Shown one piece after another: positions 35,110 to 47,514 of a DNA stretch of 64,000 bases. Made by a program: the position numbers and the translations under genes. The stretch is taken from assembly GCA_947095535.1 (NCBI GenBank), contig OX352773.1, positions 268,204,515-268,268,514 of the forward strand, read 5' to 3'. Under the pieces are notes generated by a model. It worked only from the letters and a program-made list of their open reading frames with translations, was not told the origin of the DNA and did no database searches. Positions within the stretch are counted from its first letter, which is position 1, and every line of letters starts with the position of its first letter. This DNA is from Poecilobothrus nobilitatus. Taxonomy: Eukaryota; Arthropoda; Insecta; Diptera; Dolichopodidae.

Positions 35110-37640
35110 AATTGTGAGTTTATTAAATTGTTTAACAAATATTTAATAAAACAAAATCATTTATCATCATTACTTACGATCCAAGTTAAACTTCTTAAAA
35201 ATCTTTATGACAAAACATTACTATTAAAAATTTCCTTGATAAAGTCAAAAATAAAAAAAATATATATCTTTTAATATTCAATAGATTTAAAAAATCATTT
35301 ATCAATTAAATCATCACAATAAAAATCATCCCTTCTATTTTTTCTCATTTTTCCAACCACTAAAGAAAGCATCATAAAAAATTATTATCCTTAACACTCT
35401 TTCAATCAGTAAAATTTCCTGTAATTTATTGGATAATTGATTGCAATTAACATACTTCATCACAATTTATTAGTACTTGTTTTGATACCTAATAATTATC
35501 ATTAGTTTTACTTTGATCGGATATAACAGCCACAAAATAAATAACAAATAAATAAGACCATGTAAATTTTATAATAAAATTAAAGTGATTCCTTCGGTTC
35601 AAAGATGTCATTTCAAAAGGAAAATACTAGAGTAAGCCTATCTCACCAAAATATTTTCTCAATCTAAGCAAAAAACAAAAAACTTATTGATTAATAGCTT
35701 TTCAAGTTGAAAAGTCAAAAAAAAGTGAAAAAGGAAAATACAAAACAAATGAAAAACTTAATTCCTATGAGTTCTACTTGGCAAAAGAAACATTCAAAAA
35801 AAACATTTTCTTCCAAATTATTTTTGGCTACCAATAAAAGAAACAGAAAATATCGGACTAATAAAAAAAAAGTAGAACATATTTTTTAAAAAGGACAAAA
35901 TCCTTATCAAGAAGGACTAAGAGAAAAAAAAAAAAAACAATATTAAAAACAACAACAACAGTAACAGCACAACAAGTCGAGACATAACAAGACAATATTA
36001 TTATTACCATAAAATAATAATTTTATTACTTGAAAGGGTTTCTTGTTATCATTTTAATTTTCCTTGTTTTAAGTTTTACCAACAGAAATTTATAGAAAAA
36101 GAAAACAAAATAATAAATAAAACATTTTGTTATCCTTCAATATTTACAATTACACACAATACCAAGTTGTCCAACTTTACAGGTAAGCTTCTCTTCTGTT
36201 CTAATTCTGTTCTTCTTTTTTTAATATTAATACCTAACCTATGCATACTATTTTTTTATTTTATTTAATTTTTTATTTTCATATTTAATGGTGAATATTA
36301 CATAATATGGTGTATATTATGTAATCCGGCAAAAATAAATACACTATAAAACTTTAACGAATCTCAATTTTTTAGTAAATGTACAGACTGGAGAAATTTA
36401 AATGCAAAAAAAAAAAATTATTTCTTGATATGGTGAATTATTTATCTTTCTCCAATTATGGTGAATTTCGTGTATTTGATGTAATTTTGCTAGAAAAAAA
36501 AAACAAAAATAAAACAAATAAGTAAATGATGAGTGATGGTGGGTATAGTATGTAAATGTTTTGTTATTTTTCTACTCCTCGGCTGAGTTACTTGTAATTC
36601 TAAATTGGAGAGAAAAAAAAAATTTTTGTTTTTTTTGATCAACATTTTAAAGCTTTTGAATAATATGAATGTAGTTCCTGTTTTTTTTTTTTATGAAATA
36701 GGTTATTTGGATTTTGAAAACAGAACAGATGTGAAAAAAAGGTGTAAGACAAAAAGAGAAAATATACCAGTTAAAAGTTACAAGTATTATAGTACACACA
36801 AAATGGTCTTAACATATAATTGCAGAAACCTGGAACACAAAAAGGAAAAGCAGGATAAGTTATACATATTTAAAGGTATTTAAATAATATTATTTTTTAA
36901 CTCTCCTCTTCTTGTACTTACCACAAACACATTCAAAACAAACGAAACTGACATAGAATAGACTAAAAAAAAAAACAAAAAAGAGTAGGTTAATTGTATA
37001 TATGAAAATTTAATTGACCCATTTTATTTTGCACCTGTTTCTATTCAAATTCACCAAAATTCCTATAAATTTATATGTTACATATATAGTTATTTTTATG
37101 TACATATAGAAATATGTTGTATGCATGTATGTATGTATGTAACTAGATTAATAGTTTCTTTAAAAAAAGAACTTTTTTATTAAAATTTTTTTTACCTTAC
37201 TATTTTCTTGATAGTAATACTGAGAGAGCTGAGAGTATAGTGTTGGTTTTTTTACAAGAGCAGGAGAAATAGCAAATAGAACTTAGGAATTCATGAACAG
37301 AAAAAAATAACTGAAATTTATGAATTAATTTGTATAATATGAAAAAAAAAAATATGGAATGATATTTTTGTTACACTGCACACACACAAGTTTAATAGTA
37401 TAACAAAAAGAATTGAAAATTAGGTTAGTTAATCCTGATTTGCTTTTGTTTTAATTTGATTCAGCTTGGTTTGTTTGGAACTTGAAATATAATGCAAATT
37501 CATAAATAATAAGATAAAAAGTAATTAATTAAACTGTTATTTAATTCATTTTAAAAATACCTATAACATTGTATTAAAAACAGAATGTTTTATTTAAGCT
37601 TAAGGTATGATTACTTCTGTCATTCTAGGATAAAAACTGT
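35110..37640. other. AT-rich unassigned DNA
   Basis: No gene is supported. Open frames at 35,707-35,889 and 36,605-36,883 are K/N/F-rich with no domain. A short (ATGT)n run is at 37,119-37,140. Confidence 0.5.
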
Positions 37641-37649
37641 CTCTAGGAT

Positions 37650-38250
37650 AAAAGATCTGTAGAAGGTTTTATTGCTGGCAATTCATCTTCGGTAAAGCAA
37701 TATGTTTCTAGATACTCATATTTTGCTCCGAGTAAAGCTCCACAGTTTTTGAGGATGTGTCCTATAGATTCTTCTTTTTTTTAACAATATCTGCACGTAC
37801 CGTCATTCTCCATTCTCAAAGGGAGCCTTATTATAATTCTCAGTTTATTTTTACTTGTTCCTATAATTTTTTCGTCATCTTTTCAGCTTGCAGTTTCTGA
37901 GAAGTTCATTAGATTATGTGAGCCCAAATTTTTCACTTCATAGTTTCTGCCTACATTTTTCGTCTTCCAGTTTTAATATTTCTGTTATTTTGAGTTTACC
38001 TGTACTACTAAAAGGTTTGGGAGCTGTAAAGGAAAGCTTCTTTTTTTGCAAAGTGTCTTAGGTACCTTTTGCTTTATACTAAGTGTCTAAGTACCCAATT
38101 GTGGGTTACTTTATTATTTGTTCCTAAACAGTTTAGTTTCACTAGGCACTCCCAAACTAATTGAAGTTTAATTTACGAGTTTAGTGATAATTTGTCTTAT
38201 TCAAATTGCTAGAACTGTTTTTCTGTGGTTAAACCTCTTCAGTCTACATT
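37650..38250 (-). pseudogene. Non-LTR retrotransposon RNase H/C-terminal remnant
   Basis: Minus-strand translation near 37,690-37,810 gives ENDGTCRYC, a stop, KKEESIGHILKNCGALLGAK, then YEYLETYCFTEDELP. The C-x2-C, H and C spacing matches the zinc-knuckle-like end that follows RNase H in R1/LOA/I-type elements. Upstream, PKPFSSTGKLKITEI resembles the linker after RNase H. Many stops and frame changes are present. Function: part of a retrotransposon ORF2, now dead. Confidence 0.65.
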
Positions 38251-38259
38251 GAACATCAC

Positions 38260-40615
38260 ATTAGGATTCATTGTTATAAAATAACTTCAATTTAAATGAC
38301 ATGACTTTTGCATCAAAACTGCTATGTAGAAATAACAATATCTACCAATAATGTGGTAAAAAACGAACAGGTAGAGCAGTGTACAACAATTATTTTTGAT
38401 ATTTTCTTAATCAAAACTCTCTTATTATTGCAGACACCTATAATAGACTATTTGCTATATAATTATATTACAATTAAATATACGTTTGTTAACATTATGA
38501 TACTTGGTTATCTGTAAGTTATATAAGTGTTAGTTTACATGTTATATTTGCCTTGTTATAAGTTCGTATGGTACGTCGTCTTCACGTCATTGTTGTGAAA
38601 ATAAAACTTTCTTCAAATTTTCTATTTAATTAAATCTTCTACATTTTTATAATTCAAAAATAATAAATACTTTAAATTTTTTTAACCATTACCATTTACG
38701 ACCAAACAAATCATTCAAAAATAAAAAATTTTCAAATCTGAATAAAAAATTCTAAGGGTCTTCGTTGATAAAATATTATTAATTTAAGAAGAAAAAGAAC
38801 CTTAACCCTTAATTGAAATGTTCTGCAAAAACAAGGAAAAGTTAAGTATTATTATTATATTATTATTATAAAAACATATAAAAATAAATACAAAAATAAT
38901 TTTAAATAAATAAAAAAAAACATAAAATCAAAATATACTTAAAAATCTATATTTCGAAATTCATCTTAAAAAACCAAACCAAAGATAATTGTCGGAAAAA
39001 AAAAACAAACCATTTTATTTTTTTCAAGGACATTTTTAAGTGTTCTAACATATCATTAATCACATTTATTTTTGTTCTTTTACTTATACAATTATGAGAT
39101 ATTTATCTTTAATTTCTTTCACCTTTCATTTTCCAATCCTAACGTTAAGACTACTATTAAAAAGTTCTTACTTTCACATTTAATTATAAATTATTATTAA
39201 ATTTTTATACTTAACAGAAAAAAAGAAACAAAAAAAAAAAATTACACAATTAGTATTAATAATAACACATGTCACCATACCATATAACCCATATCTTTAC
39301 CATTAATTACATAAGGACTATTCATTTTTATAATTATATATGTGTATCTCTTAAATTAAAATATCCTGATTCTGGTCGGTCGGTCCATTGTTTGTTGGAT
39401 TTTTATTTCAATTTTTTCCCCCCATTTTACTTTTATACAAACACATATACATATTAACATTTTAAGTTAAAATATTAAATCCTTTTACTTCCTATCCTTT
39501 ATATCCTTTAATATCAAATAATAAGATAACAAAATACATTTAATTCAGCTTAAAAGAGATATAAAAGATTATAAAAATACACCTTCTAAACATTATTAAA
39601 GTAGAAAAGGAGAAAAAAAAAAAGAAAAAAGGATAAATAAAACAAAATTGAAAAAAAGAATGAAAAGAAAAGTTAAGAATATGGAAATTATTAGTTTTTA
39701 TAAGTCTAATAATAATCGAAATGATCGAAATCAGTATCAGTTAGGAATTGTGTCATTGAATTTATTTTAATCTTTTGCAATCAAAAAAGAGAATGCGATG
39801 ATGGCAAAATACAACAAATATTTTTTGGTCTTGTAAATGACCACTTTATAATGGATATTATTTGTCGTCCTTTTTTCTTGAAACTTTTTCCTTTTATTTT
39901 ATAAATTTAAACGAATATTGAAAATAAATATTCTTAGAATTGTTTTTTGTCAAGTTATTCAAATTTTTATCATTAAAAGCGATAATTTATGACTTTTGAA
40001 ATGCTTAATAACAGTTTTTGGAAAATAATGTTTTTCTATCCTTTACACTTTGACCAATTGTATTGTAGCGATTATAAGAAATATTGTTAGTAAAAAGAAA
40101 CTAGTTTAACTAAAGGGCACTGTTTTATACTTATATAGTAATCTGTAAGTAAGAAAGCGTTTCCAAAGGCAGACAGGTTGACACAATGAAAGTCAACAAT
40201 CAAAAATTTCTCCATAACTATTAAAAGATCATTATTTAACGCTATTAGATCTAGTGACAAATCTCGAAAGTTGGACTATTTCAAATATTTTTTTTAAATT
40301 TTCATTTTTTCTTTTTTTTTTTTCTATGTTTATTACAGATAATTTAATTTACGTTTAAATATTATTTTGTTTCTGAAAATCAGTAAAATCTCATAAAGCA
40401 AAAAGGTCTTGTAAATCTTACTCCCACTTTTTTATTTGTTTTGTCATTTCTTTTTCATTTCAATTTATTTAAATAATTCTAAAAGCTTATACAAAACCTT
40501 TTTAACGTCTAAACCAGGCGAATATAAACTTTTTTAGAAAATTTCAAGATATTCTCTTCATCATTTTTTTTTTTTTGTTCTTTCAATTTTCATTCTTATT
40601 TGTATCCCTTTTGTT
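38260..40615. other. AT-rich unassigned DNA
   Basis: I see no gene or recognised repeat. Homopolymer-rich. Confidence 0.5.
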
Positions 40616-40619
40616 CATA

Positions 40620-41222
40620 AGAAAACTGAACAATGCAGTATGTAAAATGAAGGGTTATTAAAGGCGTATATTTCGAAACATTTAAATAAAACACACTAAA
40701 ATTGCGATCATTTAATCATAAAAATTTTAAATTTTCTTAGAATTTTTTCTGATTACTTTAATAAGGAATTTTTTTTTTAGTTTATTTCCCTGACACAAAT
40801 GTGTCAAGGAAATTACACAAGCTTTCCTTTGTAGGTGTGGCTGTAAATGTTATTATTCTTACGGCGTGTGTGGGATTCAATCACACTTCGGTGTTTACAG
40901 CATATTTTATACCCTCTTACCCACTAGGCTATCGAGATCCGCTAAAAAGGAATTGTGATAAACGAAAAGACATGAATTTTGCTTCTCACTTTTAAAAATT
41001 TGACAAACTCCTTGACATGTTAAAATTGATGTCAAACTCCTAGACATCTAAAAATTTGCAAATTTACCATTTGAAACCGATCTTACTTTTAGATTCCCAC
41101 CACTGCTCTTAACTTTTTAAGAGTTATCAAACTTAATTTTTTTATAATAGACAGACGAACAAAGTACATTTTTACTTTATAATAGGGGCACTCTAAAAAA
41201 TTTGCTTTAGAAATGTGCTAAA
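40620..41222 (-). mobile_element. Family B repeat, copy 5, split by a SINE
   Basis: The left part starts AATGCAGTATGTAAAATGAA with AGGCGTATATTTCG. The right part has AGACAGACGAACAAAG and ends TTTAGAAATGTGCTAAAA, matching the family B ends. The S1 SINE at 40,765-40,945 sits between them, so it inserted into an already decaying family B copy. Confidence 0.6.
40765..40945 (-). mobile_element. tRNA-derived SINE, family S1, copy d
   Basis: The minus strand shows an A-box-like GATAGCCTAGTGGGTAAGAG, a damaged B box (GTGTGATTGAATCCCAC), the S1 body (CACACCTACAAAGGAAAGC, CCTTGACACA) and an A-rich tail (T run at 40,767-40,778 on the plus strand). It is shorter than the other copies because the centre is deleted. 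Confidence 0.75.
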
Positions 41223-41559
41223 AAAGAATAAAATGTTAAAAGATATTGAAGTTAAATTTGAATTTTCTTTGTATTAAAGCTGTTCCCGAATCGCTACTCC
41301 TCTGGAGGGGAAACAGAATAACAAGTAGCAAAATATTTACAATAAAAAGGTAAAGATCCCAAAACTGAAATATCTGTAAAGATAAAAGCTAAGCAATTCA
41401 ATGATTGAAAGTCTTATAATATTTAAATAAATATGTAATAAATATAAACACTGTACAAATATATTATATACATATAAGTATAGTTTTGGACAAAATATGT
41501 TAAACAGTAAATTTTATAATGCGCTCTCATAAGAATTCAATTAATTAACGACAGTGGCT

Positions 41560-42270
41560 TAATATTCGGCATCCCAAAATCCTACATTCCAAAAATTCAG
41601 TAAAATTATGTAATCCCGTAAACACACTATCCGTTAGTCCTAAATTCCATAATTGAAGCTTATCTAAAAAAAAATTAGGCTTTTAGAATAATTTATATGT
41701 GGTTTAAAAAGGATTTTATAGTTGGTTACAAATCAGGGTTTCAATAATGTGTTTAATGGGGATTTGAAGGTTGCAGCCGCCTTTGAAAAATTTGATAGTT
41801 GAAATATGTATTTTTTCTTACTTTTGCAACTATTGAGACTCTGATTTTGTAATTAACTCTAAAATCCATCCGTATGATTTTAGAGTTAATTACATAATCA
41901 GAGTCTCAATAGTTTGTTTACTAGTGGTTTGTTGACGGTAGCCCCGACTATTTTAAAAGCTTTGTAGTGCAAATATGAATGTAAGAATAAAAATAATTAG
42001 AACAAACCTTATGCTTGGTTACGAAACAGTGGTTAACAATCAAATGTTTTTTTCCCTATATTTGGATATGAAAAGCTGGATATTTGATTTTTTTCAGGAA
42101 GTTATCTTTCCAACCATACCAAAAACCGGGATCTTAATAATTAGGATTTTATAAAAGCTAGTTTTCATATTAAAATATGAGAAAACCGGAATTTTTAGCA
42201 AATTTATGAGAAAACTGGAAGCAGGATTTTGGAATGCAGGATTGTGGAATTCAGAATTTTGGGATGGTGA
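41560..42270. repeat. Family Q foldback-like repeat, largest copy
   Basis: The outer arms are imperfect inverted repeats: CATCCCAAAATCCTACATTC near 41,570 and GAATGCAGGATTGTGGAATT near 42,231, with TTTTGGGATGGTGAATTTTT. Inside, GGATTTTATAGTTGGTTACA (41,709) and GATTTTAGAGTTAATTACAT (41,876) are direct partial copies. A near-perfect palindrome lies at 41,828-41,914. The 86-codon frame at 42,206 is a by-product of the repeat. Confidence 0.6.
41828..41914. repeat. Near-perfect 39-bp-arm palindrome
   Basis: Left arm 41,828-41,866 and right arm 41,876-41,914 are reverse complements with a single mismatch, around a 9-base centre (CATCCGTAT). The arms begin AACTATTGAGACTCTGATT. It would form a stable cruciform or RNA hairpin. 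It sits in the middle of a family Q copy. Confidence 0.9.
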
Positions 42271-44660
42271 ATTTTTGAGATACGGAATTACTTATTCACC
42301 CCTAATTAATCATATAATATCTCAAAATATAAACCAGAATCATTCATTGTATAATTATAAAATAGATCTTCTAAAAAACAATCAATCAATCTTTAAAGCA
42401 AATCTTTTACTTTTTTCAATACCAAAAGTATTTCGTAATTTAATTAACAATTTACTATTCATATAACTAAAGGCCAATATCAATATCATTTAATATCTTT
42501 GTCTGCTACTTTTGAAGTAAAACGTTCTTATCATCTTATCATCCACTTTCTACTGTAATTTGTTTGATGCTGTAATTCTTAAACGGAGCATTGCTTGTTA
42601 ACAAATTGTTTCAGTACCGTCTCTGTTATGATCAAATTTTGGACAATCTATTTTCGGATTTCGATTTTATTCATTCATAAAAACGTTTTGCTTATAAACC
42701 GTGAGAAGGAAATTTAAAGTTAGGTTAGGTTTAAACTTCATTGCCTCCTAAAAATATGCAAAATTGTTCAAGAAGTAATTTTAAAGAATTTTAAATATAA
42801 GAGTATTTGAAACTTTAAGAAGCAACGTAATTAAATTTCTCGATAGTTAAATAAAAATATTATTTTTAATACTGTACAAATCTTTGCATATACATACAAC
42901 AACATAAATAAAAACATTAAATTATGCCCGACACTCTACTTTTACAAACATTTAAATAAAAGAATTGAGACAACAAAATATTTTTACCAAAATTGACAAA
43001 TTATTTTTTTTTTTAATTTTCATTGGTTCTGTTTCAAATTCTTTGAAAATCGTGGGAGTCATTTCATATTCCTAGAAGTTCAAACCAATTTTTAAAAAAA
43101 AACTTTTTATAGGTCCAATAAATTTAAATTAGTTCAAAATATACATTTTTTTTGTGAATCGTTTTCTTTTTAAAAATATCCCAGATAATTCTATAATATT
43201 TTTTTGATAATACGTAATATCTTTTTTTCCTTGAAATAAAAAGAATTTTTGTAAAGGAATCGTTATACATATTTTTTATGTCCTTTTAATTTAATTTTTA
43301 CAAAAATTTTTTGTTGAAAACTGGTTAAGCCTATAAACTGTTGAACTATGCCCTTTAAAAGTTGATTGAAATGTTAAGTATACATATATATATATTATAA
43401 ATTTAAATGGGTCCATTAACGCCTCAGAAATTCTTAGGTTCATTCAGTTTTTTACTAAAAAGATTTAGTGAGACCTAAATTAGAAATTATTAAAAAAAAA
43501 CAATTAATTTTATGTTCGGTAAAGTTTTTTTGGTTTTAAGCAAAGCTAAAGGACATTTAACTTAGATTTCAAGATTTCTTTTTCTTCCTTTCTTGTCCAT
43601 CCCGGTAATTTAATTATTCTTTTATTGTTTTTGATTCGTGGCAAAACAACAAGCAAAACAAAAAAGTGTTGGTTTTTTTTTATTTATAATCTAAGGATTA
43701 AAAAATGGGTTTATACAAATAACATGAATAACATGAATGTATAGTTTTCTTTCATTTACATACTAGATTCTTTTTTATTTAAAATCTGTAGAGAATATTC
43801 GGTATTTTTTAAAATAATTTTCAAAATCTATGCTTTCTTTTTTTAAATGTAAAAAAAACGAACAAAGGAAAAAATAAGTATCTTTTTCATTATAAGGATT
43901 CATTTTCTTCTGATCAATTCATTAATTTTACAACTATTCTCTTAGAAATTAAACTTATCACTAATTTAATGGTGGAAATTTTTTTTCATTTAATTATTAT
44001 AATTAAAGCTGATTAAAGTTACATAGGCAATATGGTTAGATGAACCCAATAAACCAAAATTATAATTACTTGCTAAAGACAAAGGACATAGAATTTTTTT
44101 TTTTTTTTTAAAAAGTCCCTATAATTATTTTATTTTTGTTTTTTTGTTTTGTTTTTTTTTTGTCTTTGCTTCCGCTTTTGTTAATTACTACGCACTTAAA
44201 ACCTTATGTTGATTTTTTTTCATTATTTAGTTTCTGATGAAATATATATTAAATTATGAAATTTATGAAACTCTATATGAAAAGATAATTTAACTGCCCT
44301 CATTTCATTTAATTATTTAAATGATATAATTATTCAAATAAAAGTGGCGGTACGAGTTCAATGAGAATAATATTATTTATTTAAACTTTATTATTTTTTA
44401 AATTATTATTTCTAAAAATCTATACAACAATTCATTAAGAATTACAATTTTATTTGTTGTATAGATATACTTTTTTTATATTGATTTCTTTACTATATGA
44501 ATCTTAAAATAAAGGCTCTAGAATAACTATTGTTGAATTTTAAAATGAAATGGAAAAGAAAAAATAAATTACGTTATTCAAAACAAATATTAAGTTTACA
44601 TCTCCTGTAAATATGCAATTATTTTTTTTTAATTTATCAATATGCATGTTTTACTTCCAA
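42271..44660. other. AT-rich unassigned DNA
   Basis: I see no gene or named repeat. There are many long T and A runs. Confidence 0.5.
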
Positions 44661-44664
44661 ATTA

Positions 44665-44750
44665 GGGGTCTCGGTAGCCTAGTGGTTAAACACGCGGCTT
44701 ATTTACTGAGGAAATGAGGGTTCAAACCCTTTTATTAATGCACCCTTTAC
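44665..44750 (+). mobile_element. tRNA-like SINE head, family S3
   Basis: GGGGTCTCGGTAGCCTAGTGG contains a consensus A box, TAGCCTAGTGG (44,674-44,684), and a B box, GGTTCAAACCC (about 44,719-44,729), at the usual spacing. There is no acceptor stem closing the structure and no anticodon arm, so it is not a tRNA gene. It is the only plus-strand SINE head seen. The body is short and degenerate. Confidence 0.65.
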
Positions 44751-45120
44751 CAAGTTTTATTAATTGAAAACAAATCCCCCTTGCTACCAAATATAGCGTA
44801 AATATAAATAAAATAAATAAGTAGCCAATGGTTTTGTAATATTGCAATATTTTATGAGATTTGTAATATTAATATAAATAAATAAATAAATACTTCCAAA
44901 TTCTTGGTTGCTCAAAATTAATTGCAGTAAATGTAAAACGATTTTGTTTCGAAATACTGTAACCAAAACAAGTCCAGATATTAAAAAACACTGGAAAGAA
45001 TTCATAATAAAAGCACCAGATAATGTTCCTCTTGTCAATAAAAAAGTAGTTAATTAAGTAATTGCATATTAATCTTAATTATATCGATCATATCAAATAT
45101 AGCATTTCAAAAGGTAACAA
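44751..45120. other. AT-rich unassigned DNA with AAAT repeats
   Basis: Short AAAT-rich repeats occur at 44,800-44,822 and 44,872-44,892. No gene is recognised. Confidence 0.5.
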
Positions 45121-45129
45121 ATCGTTCAT

Positions 45130-45830
45130 GGCGGTAAAAAAAACTTTTTTACAACAAAAATATTAGTAGAAGAGTCAAAATAATATGTTACCAAACATTT
45201 ATAAAACCAACGCTTGTATATGGTGCACCAATATGGTACAACATTAGTGCAAGTTTAAGGGAAACATTACAGAAATTTGAAAGAAAGTGTTTAAGAGTTT
45301 GTACCAATATAAATCGTAAGCCCGAATCCGACTACAAATATTATTATTCAAATAAATATTTGTATAAGAAAGCACATATCATACGTATCTATAATTTTAT
45401 AATAAAAAAAATTAATCAGAAATCATTATGATAGAGCACAAAACACTCCAGAGAATGGTTTAATATCGCATATATTTTACCATAATGAGGAGTATATTAA
45501 ATAGACCTTGCTAACGGGTTTCATAGCCCCTGAGCATTTCATCTTTTTAGATAAAAATCTTTATATTCAAAGCCAAAATCATGTCCCCCTATTATACCAC
45601 TATAATAGACGGGCTACGTGTAAAGCTATTGAATATAACCCGGGCAATATAAATGGAGAAAATTTAAAATACGATATGTCCATTCCGGACAAAGATAAAT
45701 TAATTGATAGAAAATTTTGGTGGTTGGAAAATGCTTATGAATTAGATTAGAGTATTAATAATACAGATTATTTTAACTAGGTTAAGTAGGTTAGGTAGGT
45801 TAGGTAGGTTAAGTTTTATTTTATAAAAAT
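45130..45830 (+). pseudogene. I/LOA-like non-LTR retrotransposon 3' end
   Basis: An open stretch (about 45,139-45,427) reads NKNISRRVKIICYQTFIKPT, then LVYGAPIWYNISASLRETLQ, then FERKCLRVCTNINRKPESDY, the thumb/connection segment typical of I-type ORF2. After two stops it resumes in a shifted frame: ENGLISHIFYHNEEYIK, one TAG, then TLLTGFIAPEHFIFLDKNLY through FWWLENAYELD to the stop at 45,750. A 3' UTR ends in (GTAGGTTAG)n-like units (45,779-45,814). Few lesions make it one of the youngest retroelement copies here. The clade name is from memory of such C-termini. Confidence 0.85.
45779..45814 (+). repeat. GGTTAGGTA tail repeat
   Basis: About four units of GGTTA(A/G)GTA follow the retrotransposon's stop codon by some 30 bases. 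Short tandem tails instead of poly(A) are known in I-type elements. Confidence 0.7.
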
Positions 45831-47240
45831 TATTTGAAATAATATCAGTTTTTTGTTTGCCCGATTTTTCCAATAGTCACTTTAGTATAGTTCTAAACAT
45901 TCACTTTTTTAGCTTTAAGTTTTATATCATATAGCATAAAATCAGCATATAAAAATTAAAATTGTAATTTAAATGTTAATTATCTTTATAAGTTAAAACC
46001 GATTTTGTAAATTTTTTTTAAGGTTAAGTAGTTTAAGATTGTACAATGGGTAAAAATAAAAATTTAATTAAAAAAAAACAAAAAACTTCCAAATCTTTAT
46101 AAAACTTTAGTAATACAAAAAGTATAAAAGAAATCATCAAAATAAATATAAAATATTGAAATAATTTTTATTTAAAACCTACGAAAAAGTAAATTTAACT
46201 CTAATTAATACGTCTAAAAAAGACAATATAACTTTTAATCTTTTATATCATTTTCTGAAAAAAAAAAAAATGCATTTTAATTTCATTATATTAAACCTGT
46301 CATTGGGACACTGTTCTTTAAAAAAAAATTCCACCTTAAAACCTCCAAAACTCTTTCCAAAAAAAAAAACATTTTGAATACAATAAAACAGGACATACCC
46401 ATACGTTATACAAAGTAGCAACAATTTTCAAAGCTTTATGATGGTATATGATATAAAAAATTAAACAAATGGCTTAAAACTAGAAAAAGAAGAAAAATCT
46501 AAAAGATAAAATATATAGATTATATTTTTTTTATATTTTTTTGATTTCTTTTTTTTTTTTTTTTTGTCTACTACGGAAAACAACATATTATAAGAAAAAA
46601 ATCGTTACCTATTTACAAAAATTTCATTCTAAGCGAGAGATAAATGAGGGCAAAGCCTTTATGAGCATAAAATGATAATAAGCAAAAATTTTATAATTTA
46701 TACCGTATATATAAATATACACACTTAAAAATTCGTTTATTACTCATTGTACAATATTTAGGGGTTGTCAGATGATAATGACTCATTTTGTGGTTGAATA
46801 AAATTTATATGTACAATTCTATCAGTAAAATTTAACTGCATATATCGTCTATCAGCCTAACAAGTCTAAGTTACATTGTCGAATTAGAAATTCTTTCAGT
46901 CAATATGAAATATCAATAGACAAAATGTGTGGCCGATAAACTTGAATCAGTGCAGAAATATATAAATATAAACTTAGACTAGCTGCAAATGTATTATCCC
47001 TGAGTCATTAAGAACTAATATAACATACTGTGTAAAAATTAATACGCAAGCGAATCTTTTCAAACAAGTGAACCAAAGAAAAGGAACAAAATATTTTAAA
47101 TCTTAAGTTCAATGAGTGATGTAATAGGTATTTTAATGGGAAACTCTTCGGTCTGCAACAATAGCAGATTGCTAGTATTTCCCTCGTATAACTAACAAAC
47201 TAACCTATAACTAAACTCGTATAACTAACTAACAAAACCT
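45831..47240. other. AT-rich unassigned DNA
   Basis: I see no gene. Part of the right end may belong to the decayed retroelement at 47.26 kb, but no motif confirms this. Confidence 0.45.
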
Positions 47241-47244
47241 ATAA

Positions 47245-47510
47245 AGATGATGTAGAGAAGAACTAATCTTCCACCTGTTGTGTGAATGCCCAGCTTTTGC
47301 TCTAAAAGAGGGAAATTTTTGGGGAAATTCTTCTTAAATAACCTTTTTGATCTGTCGGAGGTGGATTTAATCAATTTGCAACGCTTTATAAGAAACTTTT
47401 AATGGTTTTAATTAGGAGAAAATACTGAAAAAATACTAGGTACCATAACTGGCCTAAACTGACCCAAGTGTGCAGCTGCAGCTCCTACCTACCTACCAAA
47501 ATCAAATCAG
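47245..47510 (+). pseudogene. Retrotransposon RNase H C-terminal remnant and 3' UTR
   Basis: The plus strand reads YKDDVEEELIFHLLCECPAF, then ALK, then after a frameshift FLGKFFLNNLFDLSEVDLIN and LQRFIRNF. The HLLCECPA motif and the distal F-L/I-RN pattern are typical of the end of R1/LOA/I-type ORF2 proteins. It is followed by a less AT-rich 3' UTR with GTGCAGCTGCAGCTCCTACC. Only this 3' end remains. Confidence 0.7.
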
Positions 47511-47514
47511 TTCC

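Noticed and set aside
36605..36883. 92-codon plus-strand frame
   Set aside because: It is K/F/N-rich, crosses A and T homopolymers, and has no domain or supporting splice or promoter signals. It is expected by chance at this composition.
44665..44750. Possible functional tRNA gene on the plus strand
   Set aside because: The A and B boxes are good, but there is no closing acceptor stem or proper anticodon arm.
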